Below, piece by piece: positions 19,901-28,676 of a DNA stretch of 41,088 nucleotides. Within the stretch, counting starts at the first letter, position 1. Each line of letters begins with the position of its first letter. The position numbers and the translations under genes are program-made. A model generated the notes under the pieces. The model saw only the letters and a program-made list of their open reading frames with translations. It ran no database searches and had not been told where the DNA came from. The DNA is from Chara braunii (lineage: Eukaryota > Streptophyta > Charophyceae > Charales > Characeae), in assembly GCA_003427395.1 (NCBI GenBank), contig BFEA01000814.1, forward strand, positions 399,855 to 440,942, in the 5' to 3' direction.

Positions 19901-21756
19901 ATGTTTCCGTTTTCCCACCCAGACCGCTACTAAAGATGGGGGCGACCATCGCTCTGATTGAACAGGAAGCGGAAGCACCGGTAGGTGACGTGCCTGATTT
20001 AATGCAGAAAATGACGGATCTAACTGGGCTAACTGTGGAAGAAACGTTGGCCGATTCGAAAACAGATGTCGAAGCAAAGGAAACCGAAATGATCAGGCCT
20101 GCTGAATCACAGATGATTGCGACTGTTTTCTCTGTTCGCACCAGTAGTTCCGTATTTTCCAGCGCCCATGATCGACGAGAACGGCCGACTGATTGGATCA
20201 ACATCCCCCTTCTGATCCCGGGGCAATCGACCATCACTCTTTTGAGCCACGTCCCCGCAGAATTATGAAAGTCGTTAATTGATGTGTTGAATGGCTACGT
20301 GGAATAATTGAGTGTACGTGATAATGATATTGGTCTAACTAACGTAATTAAACATGTCATTCTCACGGGGGATCATCCACCCATTAGCTGTGTTCCTTCT
20401 CAATACTCCCCAGCTCAACGAGCGGCCGCTTTTCAACGGATCAAGGAATTCGAGGCTAACGGATGGATTGAACCCGCTATAGGTCCGTGGTCTTTTCCCG
20501 TAGTAATTGTAGCCAAAAAGACCGGAGGGATCCGCATATGCATTGATTACAGCAAATTGAATGATATCACGATCAAGGATGTGTACCCCCTCCCCTTGAT
20601 TGATGAGTTGTTGGATGCGATTGGGAGCGCTCGGTTTTTCAGTAAGTTTGATGTTCGTCATGAATTCCGTCATCTTCTTGTCCGAGAAGAAGATCGTCCG
20701 AAGACTGCATTTGTGCTTTTTGAAGGAACGTGGCAGTGGATTCGATGTCCGATGGGTATCTGCAACGCTCCCGCGACTTTTCAACGAGCCATGAACATGG
20801 CTTTTCATAACTTTGTGCGGAAGACTTGTTTAGCGCAGAGTATGGTGATTGTGTACATGGATGATATTCTGGTGTGCTCAAGTTCCTACGAGGGACACGT
20901 GCAGCACATCGAATGAGCACTGCATGCGTTACGAGATGCGGGCTTCAAGGTGGCGTTCGAGAAGTGTCAATTCTTCCTTACCACTATTTCCTTTCAAGGA
21001 CACTTGGTAACAGACCAAGGACTCAGACCGGAGCCGCGGTAGGTGGCAGCTGTCAGAGATGCGCCGGTGCCTTCAACTATTACGCAAGTTCGTGCCTTTT
21101 TGGGCCTGGCCTCGTGCTACCGAAAGTTCATCAAGGGTTTCGCGGCCATTGCAGGACCCCTCACAAATCTGTTGCGCAAAGATCAGCAGTTAATCTGGAC
21201 GCCAGAGTGCGATTAAGCATTTTCGAAACTCAAGGCCGCTCTCATTTCGGCCCCAATCCTTATAAGGCCGGATCCCGAAAAGCCTTTCATCCTCATTACT
21301 GACTGGCAGCCGGAGGCAATTTCGGCGATCTTGTCCCAGGTGGGACCAAGCGGACTTGATTGCGTGGTAAAATACGCGTCCAAATCAGTGCCTGCCTGCA
21401 AGCGCAATTACGCAGCTCCAACAGGAGAATGCTACGTGGCGCTCTGGGGAATTAGTCACTTTCGCGCTTACCTGTATGGACGGAAGTTCACCTTGGTAAC
21501 TGATCATGAGCCCCTGTTGGCTCTGAAGAAATCAAAGGACTACTCGGGCATGATCGGGCGATGGGCCACGATGCTGCAGAGCATGGACTTTGATATTCGA
21601 CATCGGAAGCACGAGAGACGCGGGAATGCGGACGGACTGACACGACTGCACCGGCCTGCGAAAGTTCCAAAGAGTGAAGAAGTGATTCCGTGGAACGAAC
21701 CAGAGAAGGAAGTTGGACCTCGGTACGGTCAAGTGGAAATATTGTTGAAGGAGTAA
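19801..21756 (+). pseudogene. LTR element reverse transcriptase and RNase H
   Basis: Frame -1 relative to gag-protease. RT landmarks: HPPISCVPSQYSPAQ, WIEPAIGPWSFPVVIVAKK, GGIRICIDYSKLN, YPLPLIDELLDAIG, FSKFDV (motif A), DRPKTAF, CPMGICNAPATFQRAMN and the active-site YMDD in VIVYMDDILVCSS. The connection segment has VRAFLGLASCYRKFIKGFA. RNase H retains TDWQPEAISAILSQ, a NYAAPTGECYVALWG block, FTLVTDHEPLLAL and the terminal NADGLTRL (usually ADALSR). Stops at 20266-20268, 20305-20307, 20914-20916, 21040-21042 and 21214-21216 can each be explained by one C-to-T change (CGA, CAA or CAG). The YMDD active site is intact, but the polypeptide could not be made. Confidence 0.88.
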
Positions 21757-21821
21757 GTGACACGAAGACTGGTTTCTGTCTTTCCTCACCCCGCAATCCA
21801 GTCTCATCTTTCTCTGCCACT

Positions 21822-23551
21822 ATGACCACCCCCTCAGTCTCCGCAACCCTTTTTTCTCCCACTAATTCTGCCTCCCTCACTCCATCCGCTTTCTTTGCCA
21901 CCCTCCCCGACAAATTCTGCTATTTTTGTACGTGTATCACACGGGTTTATCGGGTCGACTGCCATCCTTTCGAAACTGGATTTGTCGATTGGGTAGAATG
22001 TGCCACGTGTGTCAATCGGGCGCACGGGGCCTGCGTTCGATATCGAACGAGTAGCAAGGAATGGAGGTGCCCCCTGTGCCGAACGAACAAACTCCCGACG
22101 GAGGTTCGATTCAAGGCCGCCCGTATGGACGGCCCTGAATACGACGAAAAATACCGACGAGCGGAGGTTTGGATGGATAAAATCTTGTTAGGAAAATTAG
22201 CGGGGTTATCATTGGGTCACCTCACCAAACATGACAGGCGTAGGGCACCCGAGAGATCTCGGGACTATCGGTGGATCAACGGTCATTTGGAGAAGCGTAA
22301 AACTGACGGATCGGGTTCGTGGTTGACGGTTCCCCATCCCTTTCAAAGATACGATTGGATCCGATCAGCTCACGAAGAGCAGGCCGCTCACTTCGCGATA
22401 CGTGTCACAGAGGCAACTATAGACCAGAACCGATGGTTCTGGTCCAACATATGAGATGATGTCAGATACATTGTCGCCAACTGTCTGGTCTGCGCCGCTG
22501 ATCGCGCCCCAATATGGGGACCGAACACGAAAGTACCGACGAAAGTAGAATGTCCTTTCCCGCGAGTCAGTATGGACACGACAGATATCGACGTGCCACC
22601 TGGCCCAAACAGTTGTGAATATTCTATCCTTTTAGTATTAATATACCATTTTTCCAAGTACATTGAAGTTTATCCCTGTAAGACCCAAAAGGCCGCAGAA
22701 ATAGCCACGTACATCGATCGGTTCCTCTATACCCATCTAGATACGGAAGAAATTCTAACCGACAATGGGTCCGAGTTTAAGGGAGAAGTAGAGGAACTGC
22801 TCGCGCGAAAGGGCGTCACGCTCCGACATACGACACCCCACGTGTCTCAGTTGAATGGGCTGGCGGAAAACGCCAACCGCATGATCAAAACCGCCCTCCG
22901 TAGGAATTTGGCGGCAGGTGACACGCGTCCGTGGCCCGAGATCGTATATCAGATCGTCGGAATCCACCGGGCCACCCCTCACGAGTCCACGGGGTTCACC
23001 CCCTTTCAGCTTCGTACCAATAGCCTCCCCTGTCTTGATTACCAGGGTAACTCGGAAATTGCCGAGGCAGGGGGTAGAGACACGTGTGCAGCCCTCAAGG
23101 CCAAGGCCAAAAGGTACACGATTTAATGGAACGGGCCGTTCCAAAGCTATCCCGAAAAAGACAAAGGATGACCGATCTAGCCCATGGAAGACAGGTTCGA
23201 AGCTACGAGGCCCGAAACGGAAACGCTGGGCCCCAACACCAATATAAATTAGGGGACCTAGTGCAGGTACGTAAATGTGCACGCGACCGTAAACTCGCTC
23301 CCAAGTTCTCTGGCTGTTTTCACGTTGTCGAGCTTGGCCCAAACGACGCAAACACGGTGCGCATAGCGCCCGAAGCAAGTGCCAGCCATAGCTCTGTCTC
23401 GATCGTCCGTCATACTTCCTATCTTCGTCCATTCCCTCCCTCTGATCTTCCTCCCTCTCCTTCGTCGGAAAGCGAGGAGAACGACGACGATCTAACTCTC
23501 TCTCCACTTCCTCCCTCCCGCCCTTCGTCTTCCTCCCCATCCTCGCCATGA
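21822..23551 (+). pseudogene. PHD finger fused to integrase
   Basis: From ATG 21822 (frame -1 to RNase H) a Ser/Thr-rich leader precedes a C4HC3 PHD-type zinc finger (about 21918-22079). It contains CYFC, WVECATCVNRAHGAC and EWRCPLC, spaced C-x2-C-x23-C-x2-C-x4-H-x2-C-x11-C-x2-C with the usual Trp two residues before the last pair. The integrase zinc module follows, HEEQAAH then CLVC. TGA 22452-22454 between its halves fits CGA decay. The catalytic core has SMDTTDI, LTDNGSEF and LNGLAENANRMIK (D...D-x34-E by my count, one short of usual). After a one-base shift near 23116 the C-terminal domain continues (YKLGDLVQVRK, APKFSGCFHVVELG) to an acidic/Ser-Pro tail. It ends with TGA 23549-23551 overlapping the ORF A start. 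Confidence 0.85.
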
Positions 23552-24030
23552 GCTTCATCACGGAACGGGCTCTTGACGACCAGCTGCTCCAGCCACGTGG
23601 CCCCATCTCGGAAATTCAGCAAGTTCGTCATCCACGACTTAGCTCGGATCTTCGGCGATTGGCACGTTTTTTCTGTGACGGGGGTGTGTGTGCCGCCGCC
23701 ACGTTTCGATTTGAAGGCAGTCCGCAGGCAGTAGTATTGGCGGAAGTAATAGCGGTTCATCGGCGAGCGGCTCCTGGGACGAGCCACGTCACCACTGTCG
23801 TGGTGTTCAGCGGCGACATCAGTACGGTTCATTTCCAACGGCATACTGCGATCTTGGCCTCGCTGCGAGAGTGGACGGAGCAAGTGTCCAACGTGTGGCA
23901 GCACGGTCTAGCCCGACCTGGGCACAATCTCATTCTGACCTTTGCCCCGGAGCTGGACGAGATCCGACGTTTCCCGCGCGAGCCGACAATTGTGATTCCC
24001 CCCCTTGTCCCTTTTCCACGCCCCCAATGA
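23548..24030 (+). CDS. LTR element accessory ORF A, unknown function
   Basis: 160 codons, intact, starting at the ATG of ATGA 23548-23551 whose TGA ends the integrase frame. The translation begins MSFITERALDDQLLQ, is Arg-rich, has a patterned middle (VVVFSGDISTVHFQRHTAILASL) and a Pro-rich end. No signal peptide, membrane segment or zinc motif is visible, so it is not an obvious envelope protein. I recognise no family. Its position after integrase and its intactness, when gag-pol is full of stops, make it look like a real element gene. Confidence 0.55.
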   Translation: MSFITERALDDQLLQPRGPISEIQQVRHPRLSSDLRRLARFFCDGGVCAAATFRFEGSPQAVVLAEVIAVHRRAAPGTSHVTTVVVFSGDISTVHFQRHTAILASLREWTEQVSNVWQHGLARPGHNLILTFAPELDEIRRFPREPTIVIPPLVPFPRPQ

Positions 24031-25052
24031 ACGGCGCCGTTCCTCTCGCCCCTCTCTCCATCTTTGGTCTCCCCTCTCTTTTCCCCACCTTCTGGCAGTC
24101 CGATCTCCACCCGTCTCTCTCCTTCTCGATCGAACCCCTCTCCGTCCCACTTCTTAGCCCTGGGCATTGGCGATTGTGGCGCGAAACCTTTGTCAAGTTG
24201 TCCCTGTGCCTGACTCGAGTACGAGTGACGTGGACGCAGACCAACGAGCATCCTGCGTGGATTGAGACCTTGGAGCTGCTGGTCATACAAGCTTAGAAGA
24301 CCAACGTAGAAGGCGATCTTCTCGACTTTCTTTTTGGATCGGTACGACCGGGCCGTCGCCATCTGATTACGCAGGAGCTCATCGTGCCGATCGTCCAATT
24401 AGCAGACGATCTCTCGACCGACATCGTCTCGCAAAGTGACGACAGCCCTGCCCCGCACGTCCTCACGCGGTCATTGGATCCGTACCTTTAGTGGAGTGTG
24501 TGCCTGGAGGAACCTGGGGACAAGGATACGTTACTGTCGCAGCAGGAGTATCTGCAGCCGTACGGTATCATCGATCACGCGTTTTATCCGAGAGAGGAGG
24601 TGGTGGTGATTGACGACGACGAGGAAGACGACGACGAAGAAACATCAGAAGAGGGAAGCTATAGCGAGTATAGCGAGGGAGAGCAAGAAGAAGAAGAAGA
24701 GGAGGGAGAAGAAACCGGATCTGAGTGGGAAGCCCCGCCACAGGAAGCAACGCGTACGGGCACGGAGGCGGAGGATCCTGAGGCCGCGCGTAGGGGAGAA
24801 GAGATCGCCACCAGGAAACGTCAGCTGGAATTCGCCAGCAGAGCAAGCCTGCGCATCGGGGACGATCCAACCAGGGATCCGGAACCGCCGAAGCCGGAAG
24901 ATGGCGACTCAGCAGCCGCCGCCCCGAGTGCCGCGCGACGGAGACGGAACCGATCCCCCTCCTCCTCCATCCCCACCCGTCCCCCAGTTCGTCCACGTAC
25001 CGATGAGGGCGATAGGCCTTCGTTTCAGGACGCTACCCCGCCGCCCCCTTGA
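24027..25052 (+). pseudogene. LTR element accessory ORF B, acidic, two in-frame TAGs
   Basis: Starts at ATG 24027-24029 overlapping the ORF A stop (ATGA). The 341-codon frame is broken by TAG 24294-24296 and TAG 24489-24491, both compatible with CAG decay. The first third is hydrophobic and Pro/Leu-rich with RLWRETFVKLSLCLTRVRVTW. The last third is highly acidic (VVVIDDDEEDDDEE, EEEEEEGEETGSEWEAPP), then Arg-rich and Pro-rich. The frame is also open upstream to about 23871, so the ATGA start is inferred. Acidic low-complexity C-termini occur in many element-borne algal proteins; no function is known to me. Confidence 0.5.
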
Positions 25053-25440
25053 TTTCCTCACTGTCGAACAGATTCGCACCCCCGTCGTCTTCCCCCGTCA
25101 CCCCTTCCTTCCCCATCCTTTTCGTGATTACTACTCGACCCGACTACTCGTTACCGTCTATCCCCACCCATCTCTTCAACCCGCTGCGCCCACATTCTGT
25201 TGGCATCTCCTGTTATTCAGTGCTGCGTGGGAGCGATGCAACGTGGTAGAAGTCTACTGCGTAGCCACGGGGACAATCCCCGCCTGTCGCCACTACAACT
25301 CCTTTCGCGCAGCGCTCCTCCACACTCTCTCTTCCTTCTACCGCGACTACCTCGCCTCCCTCCTTCATAGTGGTGTCGGTTCCCTCGGTTCCATCAGATC
25401 ATCCGCTACGAGGAACTTCCGGCGACCATGGAGGGGATGA
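24901..25440 (+). CDS. LTR element accessory ORF C, unknown function
   Basis: 179 codons from ATG 24901, overlapping the end of ORF B by 152 bp in another frame. An internal ATG at 25003 is an alternative start. After a Pro-rich N-terminus it reads VPMRAIGLRFRTLPRRPLD, then a mixed hydrophobic/aromatic region (FCWHLLLFSAAWERCNVVEVYC, HYNSFRAALLHTLSSFYRDYL). In broad pattern this resembles ORF A's second half, but too weakly to claim paralogy. It is intact, with no recognised domain. Its TGA (25438-25440) overlaps an in-frame ATG of ORF D. Confidence 0.5.
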   Translation: MATQQPPPRVPRDGDGTDPPPPPSPPVPQFVHVPMRAIGLRFRTLPRRPLDFLTVEQIRTPVVFPRHPFLPHPFRDYYSTRLLVTVYPHPSLQPAAPTFCWHLLLFSAAWERCNVVEVYCVATGTIPACRHYNSFRAALLHTLSSFYRDYLASLLHSGVGSLGSIRSSATRNFRRPWRG

Positions 25441-25529
25441 ATCACTACCTACCCCCGCTTCCTCCCCGTCGCCCCCGCGAACTCCCCGCCATGTACCGCC
25501 TCTACTGGCCCATTCCAACTAGGCGGTAA
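25428..25529 (+). CDS. Small ORF D of the LTR element
   Basis: 33 codons from ATG 25428 (or ATG 25437, which forms ATGA with the ORF C stop) to TAA 25527-25529. Pro/Arg-rich (YLPPLPPRRPRELP), ending YWPIPTRR. It is too short to classify and may be chance, but its start-stop overlap repeats the pattern at the pol/A and A/B junctions. Confidence 0.3.
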   Translation: MEGMNHYLPPLPPRRPRELPAMYRLYWPIPTRR

Positions 25530-25939
25530 AACCCAGTAGTACGNCTGACCCCCCCCCCCCCCCTTCTCTCTCTCTCTTCTCTTCACCTACCTGGCAGGGA
25601 AAGGCGACATGAATCAGTAAGCTTCGCGAAGATCCCGCCAAGGACGATGACGTCAACGTACACTCTGATTCAATGGGTTGCGACAAGTTGGGGTGCAGAG
25701 CACACGGAGAACCAGCGGACCATGATGGCGTCACCTAGACGACATCCGAGGGTTCCGACAATACGAGCTAGCTGACGACCACAGGAATTGCAATTGAAGA
25801 TGGCGTCAACACGAACTCTGGCTCGACTGCTTGTTGATACGCTTGGTTCCTCATTCATCACTATGTTCTCCCTCTTCTTCTCTGCCATGGCATGCAATCA
25901 GGAGATCGCATAATTTTGGAACCCCCTGCGCGTCACATA
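25530..25939. other. Junction region before the 3' LTR
   Basis: Contains an N (25544), a C-run (about 25549-25563), a CT tract and two diverged copies of GATG(A/G)CGTCAAC (about 25646 and 25799). A canonical polypurine tract is missing. The last 11 bases before TA (TGCGCGTCACA, 25927-25937) equal the final 11 bases of the 3' LTR (28660-28670). With the LTR start they form the perfect palindrome CGTCACATATGTGACG (25931-25946). Confidence 0.6.
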
Positions 25940-28670
25940 TGTGACGAACTACTTCCCGAACCCGTGCTATCTTTCGTACCCTTTTTTGCTTGAATTTTTC
26001 CTGTATAATACCAACCCCCTATAGAAACCCCCGTTTCGTTTTCTTGATTTCCGACGCAGCATTTTGGGCCCCCATCTCGTGAAGGCTTTTTGCGATTCTC
26101 GGTTTCTGCTTTTTCGTTTTCGCAATTCGAGAAATGCGTGGGAAATTACGAAGCGCCTTAGCGAGCGCACTTGGAATTGGGCCCGGCAGTTGGGAATTCC
26201 AGGATGGGCGGAACATCGACGTGTCATTTTTGTGTGTGAATGTTCTTGACCTCGTTGAAGAAAACTCTCGGAATTTTGTAGAATACGAATAGGCTTAGGA
26301 CCTTTTTTTCCCGCGTCGTCCTTTCGCGCGCAGATATGGTGATTTCAATTTTGAATTGGTTTTCGACGTAGGCAAGCTGTAACTGTTTCGGTGCCTTTTC
26401 TCTTTTTTTTGTTGACGACGCCGCGCATGCAAGCTCTCTCCTCTCTATCCCCCGCATCGTTCTCTCCCTCGCTCCTTTTCCGTCCCCTTCCCCTTCGTCC
26501 CTCCCCGTAACTGTTTTCCTCTCTCTCTCCCTCTCTCTCTCCCTCTCTCTCTCCCTCTCTCTCTCCCGCGCTGCTTTCTGCGCGCCCATTTCCCTTTCTT
26601 GATCATCTGAATCTTGGACCCGTCTTGCGCTACCTCTCGCATTTTTTCTCTCCTCGACCCCTGAATACCGCGCACGAAGCCTGGTCGATCCTTCGATAAC
26701 CCCCACTCGCCAATCAAACGCGTGGAACAATAGGATCTTCCTATTGCGCGACGAATCTGATTCGTTGAACTCTAAGTTTCAAGGGATTGATCATGGCTTC
26801 CTTGTCGCGATCTTCTCGAAGTCTTCTCCTCCTGCTTCTATTCCATAACTTCCCCTTCGCCTTCTCCTCTTTCCATCCCCCTTCTCGCAACTATAAAATC
26901 CGCAAGCGCGCCCGCAAATCTCTCTTACGTTCTCCACTCCTAAGCCGGCTTCCGGGAAGCAGTGGCTAGGTAGAGTATTGGGTGCGAGTCGGAAAGTCCT
27001 GTCGGGCTGACGACAGACTGGCCGGTTGCGCGCTAGATAGCCACGACGGACTGTGGGATCTAGGCGAACCGCGTCGAGCTTGCGTTGGCGGGGGGACGAT
27101 CGCAGTGATGGAAGTTAGCACGTGATGGCCGGGATCGTCGGTGCGGGTATGAGGATTGATGATTGGAGTTGAGTGGTGATTGGCCTAGGGCCATGTTGGA
27201 ATTCACGGCGAGTGCGCCTTGGTTGTTGCGGATCTTTGTCTTTTGGCGTGAGTGAACGGCGGCAACGCCGAACTTCCTCCTTTCAGATTTTGTTATCTCC
27301 TATCTTGATCTCTCTCTCTCTCTCTCTTTCCTCGATCTGAAAATGAGGAGATACCTTGATGATTGCCCCTCTCGTGAACGGGAATGAATCTGCATACTCT
27401 CCTAGATGAAAGAACTTCTTTCGGAACTCTTCCATTAGTTTCCTGGGTAATCTCCCCAAAACAAGGGAGTTGATCTTTTGTCTTGTGCACGATGGATGCG
27501 TGTGTATTCCTCCTGACCCATTTTCGACTTTCGGCACATGTACCATTTTCGCACCTTCCACAATGAATGCATGGATAGATAATTATTTGTCGATTTGTTT
27601 TCAATAGGATGCTGTTCGAGAATGCAAGAGTGTTTAGATCTGTTGCGCTAGAGGCACTGCGCATGCCATCTGCCTTATGCTGCACGACATCAACATCTGG
27701 ACATGGAAATAGCTTGGGAGGAAAACAAGGCTCCCCGAAGCTCCGCACCGGAGTGGCCAATCGGATATTGGATGAATGCATGGTCCGACAGCTGGATAGG
27801 CTTCTTCTTTGCCCTGATAGAGAAAACTAATCGGAGATTGTGTTTGTGCTTTCTTTTTGATGATGTCTTGAAATATTTTGCGATTAACTGACATGTGGAC
27901 TGACGAACGCCCTTCGATCGGGCGCCGGACTCCCGTACCTCCCACATCAACGTGGCCTTTTCCCTACAACGAGGAAAGGACACGTGTATGTGAGTGGGAT
28001 GTGCGAGAAGCTGTCGCGCGAATCGGTGGACGATATTATTTTCCTCCGGAAAATCGTTGTTCAGGGTTCGTAGAGGCGGGGTTTGTAATCATTGATACGC
28101 ATTTTCCTCTGTTCTCCTCATTGTTGCCATTTAATGAGTTGATCGTCATTCCGTGGACGACAGTAGAACCCCACTGGCCTCGCACCTTGTGCAGTGACTG
28201 CCAGCGCTCTGAGCGCTACGAATCCAGGGGCTTCNACTACCGTGTGCGGAGTGAAGACGAACATAGGGAAAGAGCCACCCGACTGCGACCCTCCACGTAA
28301 GACTNAGAACTGGTGAGTAAACGACGCTGGGACTTTATANGGAAGCGAGACACGCGAAGCGTGCCGAAGCCTTTCAGCTCTAAACGAAGGGCCGTAGCCC
28401 GGTGGGAGGTTCGACAATATTTTCTGGATTGAATTCGTATTTCTCTCTCCTTTCGCGCCGAATCCGCTCGCGCTACCCACGACGTGCGAAAAAGGAAACG
28501 ACCGGCTTACTTCATCGGACCAACACGGGGGATTTCAGTTCCATCTGTGTCCCCACACTCAATTTCCAAAAATCCTTGGTACACCCCATCTTGCTGTTTT
28601 TCTGGGCCTTTACCGCACCTTTAAGCACTCCGTACGAAAGACAGCACAGGGCGTGAGGTTGCGCGTCACA
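25940..28670 (+). repeat. 3' LTR (2731 bp)
   Basis: Starts TGTGACG and ends CGTCACA, perfect 7-bp inverted termini, followed by the duplication GCACTC. Positions 25940-28466 match the 5' LTR at offset 10986, becoming 11010 after a CT-tract expansion. The last 204 bp (28467-28670) have no counterpart in the 5' LTR. N's at 28235, 28305 and 28340 correspond exactly to those in the 5' copy. TATAAAA lies at 26892-26898. Confidence 0.85.
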
Positions 28671-28676
28671 GCACTC

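Larger units (their letters stand above)
14954..28670 (+). mobile_element. Ty3-type LTR retrotransposon with PHD finger and extra 3' ORFs (13.7 kb)
   Basis: Layout on the plus strand: 5' LTR, Met-tRNA primer-binding site, gag, protease, RT, RNase H, PHD finger, integrase, ORFs A-D, 3' LTR. Integrase after RT-RNase H places it in the Ty3/Gypsy (Metaviridae-type) order. Ends TGTGACG/CGTCACA and the 6-bp duplication GCACTC bound it. At least seven in-frame stops and two or three frame changes lie in gag-pol, so the copy is inactive. Length (13.7 kb) and the 2-kb post-integrase coding region are well above a typical Ty3 element. No convincing polypurine tract precedes the 3' LTR, and the 5' LTR lacks the last 204 bp of the 3' LTR; both oddities are reported as findings. 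Confidence 0.9.

Noticed and set aside
23871-24296. ORF B starting upstream at 23871
   Set aside because: The upstream part lies inside ORF A in another frame and the ATGA at 24027 gives a natural start, though the longer frame cannot be excluded.
25940-28466. 3' LTR ending at AATCCG with a CTC-only duplication
   Set aside because: The inverted termini TGTGACG/CGTCACA, the 6-bp duplication GCACTC and exact frame restoration of the LINE ORF1 all place the end at 28670.
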